A stretch of 64,000 nt of DNA from Erythrobacter sp. (GCA_002695185.1 NZOF01000106.1:7150-71149), one strand, 5' to 3'. Shown: positions 1-9,151, counted from the stretch's first letter. A program made the numbers and translations. The notes: generated by a model not told the origin, from the sequence alone.

Positions 1-198
1 GTCGCCTTGAGGTACGATTATCTCACACCGGAGGCCGTGATCAATGTGCTGGAGCGCCGCGGAAACACGCGCGTCATCCTGACAGGCCGCGATGCGATGC
101 CCGAGCTGATGGAATATGCCGATACGGTTAGCGAGATGCGCGAAATCAAGCACGCCTTCCATGCCGGAATCCGGGCGCAGCAGGGGCTTGACTTCTGA
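1..198 (+). CDS. cobO: Cob(I)yrinic acid a,c-diamide adenosyltransferase, C-terminal end (5' truncated by window)
   Basis: The frame is open from base 1 and ends with TGA at 196-198, so only about 65 C-terminal residues are visible. They match the end of the CobO/BtuR family: a helix, a strand ending in VILTGR, then ADTVSEMREIKHAF and a tail with GI-AQ-GLDF. CobO puts the 5'-deoxyadenosyl group on the cobalt of corrinoids in the cytoplasm. The ATP-binding N-terminus lies outside the window. It sits directly upstream of a cobalamin riboswitch and corrinoid uptake and assembly genes, which supports the call. The TTG at base 7 is internal, not the start. Confidence 0.9.
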   Translation, partial: VALRYDYLTPEAVINVLERRGNTRVILTGRDAMPELMEYADTVSEMREIKHAFHAGIRAQQGLDF

Positions 199-245
199 CC
201 GGGCAGGATTGACAGCGGCCATCTCTCCGCCCATTGGCGCCGGCA

Positions 246-440
246 GACGGTGCATCAGGTGCAAAACGCCTGAAGCTAAGAGGGAAGTCGGTGAGCCCAG
301 TTGGGCAAATCCGACGCTGTGCCCGCAACTGTAAGCCGGGAGCCCCGGACCACTTATGCCACTGGCAATGCCCATCAAAAGGCGTCCCCGGGAAGGCGGT
401 TCGAAGGCGATGATCGGCAAGTCAGGAAACCTGCCGTCGC
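246..440 (+). promoter_or_regulatory. Adenosylcobalamin riboswitch in the btuB leader
   Basis: The conserved cobalamin-riboswitch blocks occur in order: GGTGCATCAGGTGC (about 249-262), AAGAGGGAAGTCGGTGAG (278-295), AATCCGACGCTGTGCCCGCA (308-327) followed by ACTGTAAGC, GCCACTG (358-364), and the B12 box AAGTCAGGAAACCTGCC (419-435). Such elements bind adenosylcobalamin and shut down expression of the downstream gene, here btuB and probably the coupled operon. The expression platform should lie in 440-612; short hairpins there (for example GCCGG-TTA-CCGGC near 510-522) are possible parts of it, but the switching mechanism cannot be read reliably. Confidence 0.95.
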
Positions 441-612
441 GTCGTTCGTCCGGGGCCGGGTCCAGCCCAATGGGACAGGAAAGTTATTTTCCGAAGTAAC
501 GGCAGCCAGGCCGGTTACCGGCGCTGCGACCATGATTGTCGCAGTGTGGCCATCTGTCGATTTAACCTGGCGGGCGCCGGAGCCCCTGCCTGGTATGGCT
601 TTGGATTTCTTG

Positions 613-2505
613 ATGAAACCCGCATTCTATACATCTTCCGCAGCGGCTGTGCTTGCCCTGTGTTCAACCGGCGCTTTCGCGCGATCGACCGACTTTCCTG
701 TAGCAACCGATACCGATGACGAGATCATCGTGGTGACAGCCAATCGCACCGGTCGTGCGATCAGCCAGGTCGGTGAATCGGTAACCGTGATCGGCGAAAC
801 AGAAATCGTGAACCGCCAGCCCAGCGAAGTTCTCGACCTGCTGCGTACGGTTCCCGGTGTCACCTTCAACCGCAATGGCGGCCTCGGGACGAGTACCAGC
901 GTTTCCATCCGCGGTGCGGATAGCGACCAGACCGTGGTCCTTATCGACGGCATCAAGCTCAACGATCCGGCTTCACCGGGCGGGGGGTTCAACTTCGGCA
1001 CTCTGCTGACCGGCAACATCTCCCGGGTTGAAATTGTGCGCGGCTCCCAAAGCGTGCTTTACGGAAGTCAGGCGATCGGCGGTGTGATCAATCTGATTAC
1101 GCGTGAACCCAGCGACGACCTCGGCGTCTTTCTGAGCGGGGAATACGGGGAGCGCGATACGGCGGAACTGGTCGGCAATGTGGCCGGTCGCTTCGGACCC
1201 GTAGGTGCCAGCGTCGGCGCAACGTACCTGCGGACGGACGGCATCTCTGCCTTCAGCGAAGCCCGGGGCGGCCAGGAGAAGGACGGTTTCGAGAGCCTTG
1301 GCGTCAACGGCAAGCTCGACATTGCCGTGGCGGATAACGTCTCGCTCGACTTGCGCGCATTTTATGCAGACGGCGAGACGGACATCGACGGTTTCGGGGC
1401 CGATGGTTTCGGGGATACGCAAGAGGTGTCCTATCGCAACGACTTCGTCGGATATGCCGGTATCAAGGCTGATCTGCTCGACGGGCGAATGCGCAACCGC
1501 TTGGGTTTCGCCTATACCAATATCGATCGCCGCAATTTCGACTTCGGCAGCGACAGCGAGACTTTCGATGCGAATGGCGAAAACCGTCGCTACGAATATC
1601 AGGGCGTTTTCGACGCAACCACCTTCGCCGAACTTGTATTCGGTGCCGAGCGCGAAGAGTCCGAATTCCGCAGTTCAAGCTATGGCGGCACGCCGGAAAA
1701 GGCCGATGTATGGCTCAACAGCGCCTATGGCCAGCTCAACCTCACCCCATTCAGCGGCCTCTCGCTGACGGGGGGCGTTCGCTACGACGATCACGAGACC
1801 TATGGCGACGAAACGACCTTCGCCGCCAGTGGCGCATATTCGCCTAATGCGGGCGCAACGGTGCTGCGGGCAAGCTATGGCGAAGGGTTCAAGGCCCCAT
1901 CGCTTTACCAGCTATACAGCGTTTACGGGAACACGGCGCTTATGCCGGAGACGTCCGAGAGCTGGGACGTCGGACTCACCCATCGCTTTCTCGACGGTCG
2001 GGCCCAGGTCGGCGCTACATATTTCGAACGCGATTCAAAGAACCTGATCGGGTTCGTGTCGACCGACACCGATCCTTACGGCTTCTACGACAATACGGAA
2101 CTCGCTTCAGCCCATGGCTGGGAGTTTGGCGTAGCCATGCGCCCGGTCGATGGCTTCGATGTTGCGTTAAATTACACTACGATCGATGCAGTCGATGAGA
2201 CGACCGGCAATTTCCTTCCCCGACGGGCCAAGGACAAGGCCAGTGTAGTGGTGGACTACAGGCTGGAAAGCGGCATCGGGATCGGTGCGACCGTCCTGAT
2301 GGTCGGCGACAGCTTCGATAATGCCAGCAACAGCCGCGAACTCGATGGGTATGTCGTGACCGATGTTCGCGCGAGCTACGGTCTTACTGACAACCTTGAA
2401 GTTTTCGGACGCATCGAGAACCTCTTCGATGCCGAGTATGAAACCGTGTTCCGGTACGGCCAGCTTGGGCGTGCAGCATTCGGCGGCGTGCGTTACCGGC
2501 TCTGA
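613..2505 (+). CDS. btuB: TonB-dependent outer-membrane cobalamin receptor (BtuB-like)
   Basis: Energised uptake of corrinoids across the outer membrane. The start at 613 gives a 630-residue precursor with a Sec signal peptide of about 23 residues ending A-F-A. A TonB box (EIIVVTA, about residues 37-43) follows, then the plug domain with SIRGADSDQTVVLIDG and the RVEIVRGSQSVLYGSQAIGGVINL signature, and a beta-barrel. It ends in aromatic-rich strands (AAFGGVRYRL). The length fits BtuB (about 600-650). The frame stays open upstream to 301 but that part is the riboswitch, so the longer start is not credible; ATG 595 is an alternative. The substrate call rests on the upstream riboswitch and the downstream BtuFCD and cob genes. 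The stop overlaps the next start (TGATG). Confidence 0.93.
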   Translation: MKPAFYTSSAAAVLALCSTGAFARSTDFPVATDTDDEIIVVTANRTGRAISQVGESVTVIGETEIVNRQPSEVLDLLRTVPGVTFNRNGGLGTSTSVSIRGADSDQTVVLIDGIKLNDPASPGGGFNFGTLLTGNISRVEIVRGSQSVLYGSQAIGGVINLITREPSDDLGVFLSGEYGERDTAELVGNVAGRFGPVGASVGATYLRTDGISAFSEARGGQEKDGFESLGVNGKLDIAVADNVSLDLRAFYADGETDIDGFGADGFGDTQEVSYRNDFVGYAGIKADLLDGRMRNRLGFAYTNIDRRNFDFGSDSETFDANGENRRYEYQGVFDATTFAELVFGAEREESEFRSSSYGGTPEKADVWLNSAYGQLNLTPFSGLSLTGGVRYDDHETYGDETTFAASGAYSPNAGATVLRASYGEGFKAPSLYQLYSVYGNTALMPETSESWDVGLTHRFLDGRAQVGATYFERDSKNLIGFVSTDTDPYGFYDNTELASAHGWEFGVAMRPVDGFDVALNYTTIDAVDETTGNFLPRRAKDKASVVVDYRLESGIGIGATVLMVGDSFDNASNSRELDGYVVTDVRASYGLTDNLEVFGRIENLFDAEYETVFRYGQLGRAAFGGVRYRL

Positions 2506-3344
2506 TGATCCGGCTGGCGATCCTCGCGGCGTTGGCAAGCCTTTCCCTCGCAGCCTGTGCGCAGGCTCCGGGGCCAAGGGCTGACGCTGACGCGCCGCGG
2601 CGGATCGTCAGCCTCGATTACTGTGCGGATCAATATGTGCTGAAGTTCGCTGACCGGGGTGACATACTCGCTCTGTCACCCGATGCCGAAAAGAGCTTCT
2701 CCTACATGCGGGCGGAAGCCGGGGGCATTCGGACAGTTCGCCCGCGCACGGCAGATGTCCTTGCACTTCAACCCGATCTGGTGGTGCGAACCTATGGCGG
2801 GGGGCATGACATCGCCAACTTTCTTGAGAAACCCGGAGTTCCGGTGATCCAGATCGGCTTTCCGCAGACGCTGGACGAAGTTCGCAGCGAAGTGTTGCGC
2901 GTCGGGACCGCGCTTGGAAAACCCGAAAAAGCTGAAGGATTGGTGGCCGAAATGGATAGCCGGCTCCGGGCGATATCGGCACGAAAACACCCACGAAGGA
3001 GTGCGCTGTATATGACACCAGCGGGCGTCACGACCGGAGAAGGAACCTTGGTGCACGAACTGTTCGTGGCTGCGGGGGTGGATAATTTCCAGGGTCGGCC
3101 CGGCTGGAATCCGCTTCCGCTGGAGCGGCTCGCTTACGAAAAGCCGGATCTGATTGCCGCATCATTCTTCGATGGAGGGACGAACCACGTCGACAACTGG
3201 AGCGCTGCGCGTCATACGGTGGCCCAAGCCCAGTTGAGGGATTTGCCCGTGGTGCCGCTGGAAGGGGCGTGGACTGCATGCGGCGGGTGGTTCGTGGTTG
3301 ATGCCGTGGAGGCCCTGGCTGCAGCGGCGGAGGAACCGTCGTGA
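2505..3344 (+). CDS. btuF: Cobalamin ABC transporter substrate-binding protein (BtuF-like)
   Basis: A 279-residue periplasmic binding protein of the TroA/BtuF fold. The N-terminus has a hydrophobic signal with a lipobox-like L-A-A-C, so it may be a lipoprotein. The fold is visible in RIVSLDYCADQYVLKFAD, the block ADVLALQPDLVVRTYGG, PGVPVIQIGFPQTLDEV and the later strand-helix repeats. The family captures corrinoid (or iron siderophore) released into the periplasm and hands it to the FecCD-type permease. Linkage to the B12 riboswitch, btuB and cob genes argues for corrinoid. It overlaps btuB by one base and btuC by four, so the products are probably translationally coupled. Confidence 0.9.
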   Translation: MIRLAILAALASLSLAACAQAPGPRADADAPRRIVSLDYCADQYVLKFADRGDILALSPDAEKSFSYMRAEAGGIRTVRPRTADVLALQPDLVVRTYGGGHDIANFLEKPGVPVIQIGFPQTLDEVRSEVLRVGTALGKPEKAEGLVAEMDSRLRAISARKHPRRSALYMTPAGVTTGEGTLVHELFVAAGVDNFQGRPGWNPLPLERLAYEKPDLIAASFFDGGTNHVDNWSAARHTVAQAQLRDLPVVPLEGAWTACGGWFVVDAVEALAAAAEEPS

Positions 3345-4318
3345 ACCGGGTTGTGGCCATGCTCGGCGCTACACTGATAGCGGCCTTATTGCTTTCGGTG
3401 ACGCTGGGGTCGGTATCCTTGCCAATCGAACGCTTGCTGGCTGCGCTCGCCTTCCAGGGCAGCGAGGGGGATAGGTTGGTCGTCTGGCAAATCCGTCTCC
3501 CCCGCGCGCTGGCTGCGGCCATGGTAGGTGCAGCGCTTGGCATGAGCGGCGCGGCGCTTCAGGGCCTCCTTCGCAATCCGCTCGCAGAACCGGGAATTCT
3601 CGGGGTCTCCGCAACGGCCGCCCTATTCGCGACTTTCGTGCTCTACTTCGGTTTCGCCGCCTTTGGGCCATTGATTTTGCCACTGGCGGCAGTCGCCGGT
3701 GCGCTGCTTGCGACACTGGTCGTGGCTCTGGCGGCGATCCGGACTCGCTCGGTCGTCACACTGATCCTGATCGGCGTTGGCCTGTCGAGCTTTTCTGCTG
3801 CGATCATGGCGCTTTTGATGAACTTTGCCCCCAATCCCTTCAGCCTCGCCGATATGGTGAACTGGATGTTGGGAACGGTCGACAATCGCAGTTTCGCTGA
3901 TCTGGCATTTGCTTCTCCTTTCATGATCGCAGGTGCAGCCGTGCTGTTGCTCTCGCGGCGCGGTTTGTCGGCATTGGCGCTGGGCGACGAGGCAGCCGAA
4001 GGCCTGGGGCTCGATCTGCGCCGCCAGCGGCTGGCGGTCATCATCGGGGCAGGGCTCGCCACCGGCGCGGCGGTCTCACTTGCCGGAGCGATTGGCTTTG
4101 TCGGTATCGTGGCGCCGCATCTCGTGCGGCCATTCCTGCGATATGATCCGGCACGTCTGCTCATACCTTCCGCCTTGCTCGGCGCATTTATCCTGGTCGT
4201 GGCCGATATCGGCGTGCGCGTTCTGCCGACCGACAGCGAACTAAAGCTGGGTGTTGTTGCGTCGCTGTTGGGGGCGCCGGTATTCATCTGGATCGCGGCA
4301 CGGAGGAGGCTGGCATGA
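3341..4318 (+). CDS. btuC: Cobalamin ABC transporter permease (FecCD/BtuC family)
   Basis: A 325-residue inner-membrane permease with about ten hydrophobic segments, the normal FecCD length. Family landmarks include WQIRLPRALAAAMVGAALG near the N-terminus, the block GAALQGLLRNPLAEPGILGV, and a late GFVGIVAPHLVRPFLRYD segment that contacts the ATPase. The start is GTG at 3341, overlapping the btuF stop as GTGA; the 3' end overlaps btuD as ATGA. It forms the translocation path of the BtuFCD importer. FecCD permeases also serve ferric siderophores, so the specificity comes from context. Confidence 0.92.
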   Translation: MNRVVAMLGATLIAALLLSVTLGSVSLPIERLLAALAFQGSEGDRLVVWQIRLPRALAAAMVGAALGMSGAALQGLLRNPLAEPGILGVSATAALFATFVLYFGFAAFGPLILPLAAVAGALLATLVVALAAIRTRSVVTLILIGVGLSSFSAAIMALLMNFAPNPFSLADMVNWMLGTVDNRSFADLAFASPFMIAGAAVLLLSRRGLSALALGDEAAEGLGLDLRRQRLAVIIGAGLATGAAVSLAGAIGFVGIVAPHLVRPFLRYDPARLLIPSALLGAFILVVADIGVRVLPTDSELKLGVVASLLGAPVFIWIAARRRLA

Positions 4319-5088
4319 CTCTGCTCGATGCCCGGAACTTGAGCTATGCCGTCGACGGCAAGCAGCTTGTGGCAGATGCCAGTTTTTCGCTGAAAGCAGG
4401 CACGCTGACGGCGCTGATCGGCCCGAACGGCTCTGGCAAGACGTCTCTTCTGCGCCTCGCGCTTGGCTTGATGCCCAGCGATACCGGCAGCGCTTCTCTC
4501 GGCGGGGGCGCAGTCATGGACCTGTCACCTCTGGAACGGGCTCGCCGGGTGGCGTATCTTCCTCAGACCCGCCCCTTGGTCTGGCCGCAACCGGTCGAGG
4601 ACATCGTTGCCCTGGGCCGCTTTGCCTATGGCGCAGCGCTGGGCCGCCTTTCGCCGGAAGATGAAGGGGCAGTGGCCCGCGCAATCGCCGCCTGCCAGCT
4701 GGAGGGTTTCGAGCAACGGGCTGCCGATACTCTGTCCGGAGGCGAATTGGCCCGCGTTCACCTCGCCCGCGCGCTTGCTTCGGAGACACCGCTGGTGGTT
4801 GCCGACGAGCCGGTCGCCGCTCTCGATCCCCGGCACCAGCATCAAACCATGGGTTTGTTTGCCGAAATGGCTCGCGAAGGTCGCGGCGTGCTTACGGTGA
4901 TCCACGATCTGGACCTCGCCATGCGCTATGCGGATCGCGTTATATGGATGCACGCCGGTCGGATCGTTGCGGATGGTACCCCACAGGAGACATGCACCCC
5001 CGAAATGTTGCATAAGGTGTTCGGCATTGCTTCACGCGTCACGCAGCAGAGCGAAGGGCTGCGTCTCGATATCGAAGGGCCAGCGTAA
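4315..5088 (+). CDS. btuD: Cobalamin ABC transporter ATP-binding protein (BtuD-like)
   Basis: A 257-residue ABC ATPase. Walker A is GPNGSGKT (residues 36-43), the signature LSGGE lies near 141-145, Walker B with the catalytic Glu is VVADEP near 160-165, and the switch His is in VIHDLD near 195. It powers the BtuC permease from the cytoplasm. The order receptor, binding protein, permease, ATPase with four-base overlaps makes a complete corrinoid importer. Seven bases separate it from cobQ. Confidence 0.93.
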   Translation: MTLLDARNLSYAVDGKQLVADASFSLKAGTLTALIGPNGSGKTSLLRLALGLMPSDTGSASLGGGAVMDLSPLERARRVAYLPQTRPLVWPQPVEDIVALGRFAYGAALGRLSPEDEGAVARAIAACQLEGFEQRAADTLSGGELARVHLARALASETPLVVADEPVAALDPRHQHQTMGLFAEMAREGRGVLTVIHDLDLAMRYADRVIWMHAGRIVADGTPQETCTPEMLHKVFGIASRVTQQSEGLRLDIEGPA

Positions 5089-5095
5089 TTCCGCG

Positions 5096-6556
5096 ATGGG
5101 CGCACGGGCGATCATGCTTCAGGGTACGGGTTCGGACGTCGGCAAGTCGCTTCTCGTCGCTGCCCTGTGCCGCATTGCACATCGCCGAGGGATAAGGGTC
5201 GCGCCCTTCAAGCCACAGAACATGTCGAACAACGCGGCCGCCTGTTCGGATGGCGGAGAAATCGGGCGGGCCCAGGCGCTGCAGGCACGTGCAGCTGGGC
5301 TCGAACCCTCGACTGACATGAACCCTGTGCTGCTGAAGCCCGAAGGTGATCGGCGCGCGCAGGTCGTCGTCAACGGCACTGCGCTGCGAAGCGATGAGGC
5401 AGCGCAGTACATGGCCAAACGTGGAAGCCTGCTTGCTCCCGTTCTGGCAGCGTTCGAGCGTCTGCGCGATACGTATGATCTGGTGATCGTCGAGGGCGCA
5501 GGGAGTCCTGCCGAAGTCAATTTGCGGCAAGGCGACATCGCCAACATGGGGTTTGCGCGCGCCGCCGATGTCCCGGTGGTGCTGGTTGGAGACATTGACC
5601 GTGGCGGGGTCATCGCCTCCATCATCGGGACGAAGGCCGTTATCGATCCGCAGGATGCTGCGATGATTGCGGGCTTCGCAATAAACCGGTTCCGCGGGGA
5701 TCTCTCGCTATTCGACGAAGGCATCCGCTTCATCGAGAAACGGACCGGCTGGCGCTCTTTTGGCGTCGTTCCATGGCTTCCATCGGCTTCGAGACTTCCG
5801 GCAGAAGATGCCGTCGTGCTCGATCGGCGTCTGCCGGAAGGGAAGGGGATTGTCATCGCCGTTCCGATGCTCTCACGGATCAGCAATTTCGACGATCTCG
5901 ATCCCTTGGGAGCGGAAGAAGACGTCGATCATCGTTTCATTCCTCCCGGGCAACCCATTCCCCGCGAATGCGACGCCATCATACTCGCCGGTACCAAGTC
6001 CACTTTGGTGGATCTCGCCATGCTTCGCCGGGAAGGGTGGGATCACGATATTATCGCTGCATTCCGTACCGGGGCGCATATCGTGGGCCTGTGCGGCGGG
6101 TTTCAGCTATTGGGCGCTCGGGTCGAGGATCCAGACGGGCGTGACGGATTGAAGGGGGCTGCTTGCGCCCTCGGTCTGTTCGATATGACAACGGTTATGT
6201 CTGGCGAGAAAACCGTTCGTCCTATACAAGGAAAAACGCTTGCAGATGGCGAGCCCGTGACTGGCTACGAAATTCATTCGGGTCGATCCACCGGTACTGC
6301 TCTCGATGCGCCTTTCTGCCAATTTGATGATGGTACCAATGATGGTGCTGTGGGCGCGGGTGGGCGGCTAATAGGGACTTATCTGCACGGATTGTTCGCT
6401 AGCGATACCTTTCGGACCCGCTGGCTGAGTAACATTCGCAGCGGCAGGACCAGTTCGCTGAACTACGAACAGGATGTGGAACGGGCGCTCGATCAGCTTG
6501 CGGATGGAGTGGAAACGGCACTCGATATAAAAGCGTTGTTCGAACTGGCGCGATGA
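5096..6556 (+). CDS. cobQ: Cobyric acid synthase (glutamine-hydrolysing)
   Basis: Amidates four side-chain carboxylates of adenosylcobyrinic acid a,c-diamide using glutamine and ATP. With ATG at 5096 the protein has 486 residues, the usual CobQ length. The N-terminal synthetase domain starts with IMLQGTGSDVGKS and FKPQNMSNNA and includes EGAGSPAEVNL. The C-terminal class I glutaminase domain has its nucleophile in GLCGGFQLLG (Cys about 333) and the late YLHGLF histidine. The frame extends upstream into btuD, but the family start MGARAIMLQG fixes 5096. The 3' end overlaps cobD as ATGA. Confidence 0.95.
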   Translation: MGARAIMLQGTGSDVGKSLLVAALCRIAHRRGIRVAPFKPQNMSNNAAACSDGGEIGRAQALQARAAGLEPSTDMNPVLLKPEGDRRAQVVVNGTALRSDEAAQYMAKRGSLLAPVLAAFERLRDTYDLVIVEGAGSPAEVNLRQGDIANMGFARAADVPVVLVGDIDRGGVIASIIGTKAVIDPQDAAMIAGFAINRFRGDLSLFDEGIRFIEKRTGWRSFGVVPWLPSASRLPAEDAVVLDRRLPEGKGIVIAVPMLSRISNFDDLDPLGAEEDVDHRFIPPGQPIPRECDAIILAGTKSTLVDLAMLRREGWDHDIIAAFRTGAHIVGLCGGFQLLGARVEDPDGRDGLKGAACALGLFDMTTVMSGEKTVRPIQGKTLADGEPVTGYEIHSGRSTGTALDAPFCQFDDGTNDGAVGAGGRLIGTYLHGLFASDTFRTRWLSNIRSGRTSSLNYEQDVERALDQLADGVETALDIKALFELAR

Positions 6557-7500
6557 CTGCCGCTTGGATCATGCTGGGCGGGCTGGTTCTCGAGGCGTTT
6601 TGCGGCTGGCCCGATAGGCTGGATAAACGGATCGGCCATCCGGTGCGGTGGTTCGGCTGGCTCGTGACGCGGGCCGAACGGTTATTGAACCGGGAAAATA
6701 GCGGGAGGGCCGTTCGCATCCTTCTTGGCGGCATGGCGGCACTTTTCATGATTTCTATCGCGGCATCGGCAGGACTAGCCATCGAAGTTCTAGCGCCTTC
6801 GGGAGTGGTGGGCTTGCTAATCCAGTCAGTGGTCGCTGCCAGTCTAATCGCGGGCCGATCGCTGAACGATCATGTGGCCGCTGTTGCGCAGGCGTTTGCA
6901 CGTAATGGGTTACCGGCCGCCCGATCGTCGCTGAGCAAGATCGTAGGCCGCGAAACGCATTCGCTGAATGAGCAAGCGATCGCGCGCGCGGCTATAGAAA
7001 GCCTGGCGGAGAACACGTCCGACGGTGTAACGGCGCCTTTGTTCTGGGGCGCAATGTTCGGACTGCCTGGGCTGTTCGCGTATAAAGCAATCAACACGCT
7101 CGATTCCATGATCGGGCATCGCAACGCGCAATACGAGGCATTCGGCAAGATAGCCGCACGGATTGACGATATTGCCAATTTCGGTCCTGCGCGCCTGACG
7201 GGTTTCTTGTTCGGTCTTGTAAGCGGTTCAGCGCGATCATTCAGAATCATGGTTCGCGATGCATCGTGCCATCGTTCAATCAATGCTGGCTGGCCGGAAG
7301 CTGCAATGGCTGGTGCACTGGACATCCGGCTTTCCGGTCCCCGATGTTATGGAGACGGTCTCAGGGAAGAGCCTTGGTTGAATGCTGATGGGCGCGATCC
7401 GCCTATGCATGATCTGGCAAAAGCGCTCTCAATCTATCGGCGCTCAGTCATCGCAATGGGCCTTACACTCTTCGCGGTGGGCGGCGTTGTTTCGCTGTGA
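6553..7500 (+). CDS. cobD: Adenosylcobinamide-phosphate synthase (CbiB/CobD)
   Basis: A 315-residue integral membrane protein that joins the aminopropanol arm to adenosylcobyric acid. Family blocks are present: PDRLDKRIGHPVRWFGWLV near the N-terminus, RAAIESLAENTSDGVTAPLF, INTLDSMIGHRNAQYEAFGK and the C-terminal SGPRCYGDGL. Several hydrophobic segments fit the known topology. It overlaps cobQ (ATGA) and cobC (GTGA). In this naming (Pseudomonas style) CobD is the synthase and CobC supplies the aminopropanol precursor; Salmonella names differ. Confidence 0.93.
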   Translation: MTAAWIMLGGLVLEAFCGWPDRLDKRIGHPVRWFGWLVTRAERLLNRENSGRAVRILLGGMAALFMISIAASAGLAIEVLAPSGVVGLLIQSVVAASLIAGRSLNDHVAAVAQAFARNGLPAARSSLSKIVGRETHSLNEQAIARAAIESLAENTSDGVTAPLFWGAMFGLPGLFAYKAINTLDSMIGHRNAQYEAFGKIAARIDDIANFGPARLTGFLFGLVSGSARSFRIMVRDASCHRSINAGWPEAAMAGALDIRLSGPRCYGDGLREEPWLNADGRDPPMHDLAKALSIYRRSVIAMGLTLFAVGGVVSL

Positions 7501-8498
7501 CCGATAACAAGCTCTTTACAGGTCACGGCGGGCGCATCGATGTCATGGCGCGGGCGTTTCCACATGCGCCGGAACCTTGGCTCGACCTTTCGACGGGTAT
7601 CAATCCCTGGCCCTACGTTGTGCCAACCTTGGCGCCAGAAGCGTGGACACGATTGCCGACAGAAGAAGCACGGAAGGCTTGCGAAGGTGCCATGGCGAAC
7701 GCGTTTGGATGTGCTCCCGAGGCTTGCCGGGCTGTCGGTGGGACAGAGATTGTCATCCGACAACTGCCAGCCATTCTCAGATCGCGTTCCGTGGCCGTTC
7801 GGTCTCCAAGCTATGCCGATCACAGACACAGCTGGCATGCTGCGGGAGTGGAAGTGCGGGAATTGGACGATCCGCTCGAAGTGGTCGAAGATGTCGATAC
7901 CGTCGTTCTTGTGAATCCGAATAATCCCGATGGACATTGCTGGTCAGTTGGCGAGATGGAAGAAGCACGGCGAAGGCTTACTAGACGTGGCGGGTGGCTG
8001 ATAGTCGATGAAGCCTATGCCGAACTCGATCCCGAGGCCAGCATGGCTCCAGCAGCAGGTCGCGCAGGGCTGATCGTTTTGCGGTCTTTCGGCAAGTTCT
8101 TCGGTCTCGCGGGAGTACGGCTTGGCGCATTTCTAGCGCCGCCGGCGGTCCTCGACGAGCTTGGAGAAAAAGTCGGCGGTTGGGACGTGTCGGGACCTGC
8201 GCTTGCAGTAGGACAGGCGGCTTACGCAGACGAAACATGGCAGAAAAAAACGCGAGGCCGTTTGGCCGATGCTTCGCTTGCGCTGCAGCATGTTCTCTCT
8301 GGCGCGGGCCTTGAAGACGCGGGTGGAACCGATCTTTTTCGCTACGTCAAAACTAAAGATGCGGCTGCAGTCTGGCGAGGTCTAGCGGAGAACGGCGTTG
8401 CCGTGCGTCGGTTCGAAAACTGCAATCAGGCTCTGCGTATCGGGCTTCCTCCCGACCCTCAATCGCTATCCAGATTGGCTAAGGCACTGGCCGTTTAA
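7497..8498 (+). CDS. cobC: Threonine-phosphate decarboxylase, PLP-dependent
   Basis: A fold-type I aminotransferase-like enzyme of 333 residues. It makes (R)-1-amino-2-propanol O-2-phosphate from threonine phosphate for the CobD step. The N-terminus has the family's GHGGRIDVMARAFP and LDLSTGINPWPY. VNPNNPDGH, VDEAYAELDP and the PLP lysine in RSFGKFFGLAGVRLG (Lys about 200) follow. The GTG start at 7497 overlaps the cobD stop. The last 20 bases overlap the convergent cobU/cobP gene. It is the last gene of the plus-strand cobalamin run. Confidence 0.92.
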   Translation: MTDNKLFTGHGGRIDVMARAFPHAPEPWLDLSTGINPWPYVVPTLAPEAWTRLPTEEARKACEGAMANAFGCAPEACRAVGGTEIVIRQLPAILRSRSVAVRSPSYADHRHSWHAAGVEVRELDDPLEVVEDVDTVVLVNPNNPDGHCWSVGEMEEARRRLTRRGGWLIVDEAYAELDPEASMAPAAGRAGLIVLRSFGKFFGLAGVRLGAFLAPPAVLDELGEKVGGWDVSGPALAVGQAAYADETWQKKTRGRLADASLALQHVLSGAGLEDAGGTDLFRYVKTKDAAAVWRGLAENGVAVRRFENCNQALRIGLPPDPQSLSRLAKALAV

Positions 8499-8997
8499 GG
8501 CTAAGTGGCAGTCCCGCCACAACCAATTCCACCGTGTCGCAAACCTCCGCCAAGCGCTGGTTGAGCCACCCCTGTTGATCCCTAAAGCGGCGCCCGAGCG
8601 GGTGCTCAGGGACGATGCCCGATCCAACCTCGTTACTCACCAGAAGCACCTCGGCTCTTGTGTTCTTGAGACTGTCGATCAGGTCATCTGTGGCAGAGTT
8701 CGCGTCCCGATCGTCAAGCATGAGGTTCGACAGCCAGATCGTGCAGCAGTCTACGACCACCGTGCCTTCCTGTTGGTTCTGAATTGTTTCAGGCAATTTG
8801 AGAGGCGCTTCGACAGTGATCCAGCGTGCATCGCGTTCTGCCCGATGGAGCGCGATCCGGTCTTCCATTTCTGAATCGTAGGCCTGAGCCGTCGCGACGA
8901 ATATATGTGGCGGTGGTTGCGCCTCTGCCAAGGTCAGCGCCCGGCGGCTTTTCCCCGACCGCGCGCCGCCTAGAAGCAGAGTCAAATTGTCCGTCAT
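8479..8997 (-). CDS. cobU: Bifunctional adenosylcobinamide kinase / adenosylcobinamide-phosphate guanylyltransferase
   Basis: A 172-residue nucleotide-binding enzyme (also called cobP) that phosphorylates adenosylcobinamide and then transfers GMP to it, activating it for nucleotide-loop attachment. The P-loop GGARSGKS is at residues 10-17. DCCTIWLSNLM and the VSNEVGSGIVPEHPLGRRFRD block are typical. I chose ATG 8997 because family members begin a few residues before the P-loop; the frame opens earlier at 9024. It runs against the operon and overlaps the cobC 3' end by 20 bases. No riboswitch is visible upstream (8998-9118). The partner genes cobS and cobT are not in the window. Confidence 0.94.
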   Translation of the reverse strand: MTDNLTLLLGGARSGKSRRALTLAEAQPPPHIFVATAQAYDSEMEDRIALHRAERDARWITVEAPLKLPETIQNQQEGTVVVDCCTIWLSNLMLDDRDANSATDDLIDSLKNTRAEVLLVSNEVGSGIVPEHPLGRRFRDQQGWLNQRLAEVCDTVELVVAGLPLSLKRPVP

Positions 8998-9118
8998 ATT
9001 GCCTCGTCCTGCCGCTGTTCTCATAACAGCATCGTGTGGCCAGAGGCACAGCGCACCGGGTTCGTGCCGTCAAGTTGCGATAGGGCGGTTAAGTACAGAG
9101 GTTATCGAACACCCAAAG

Positions 9119-9151
9119 GAAAAAGGCGGGGCATCTGCTGCCCCGCCTTCC
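9119..9151 (-). terminator. Rho-independent terminator of the semialdehyde dehydrogenase gene
   Basis: A perfect 10-bp inverted repeat, AAGGCGGGGC at 9123-9132 and GCCCCGCCTT at 9140-9149, with a 7-base loop. On the minus strand it is followed by CTTTTTCC. It lies 35 bases past the stop of the minus-strand dehydrogenase. Confidence 0.88.

Noticed and set aside
301..612. In-frame extension of btuB by about 104 codons
   Set aside because: It lies inside the cobalamin riboswitch and its expression platform and lacks receptor-like sequence; a signal peptide starts at 613.
8998..9118. Second cobalamin riboswitch upstream of cobU
   Set aside because: No B12 box or other conserved block on the minus strand.
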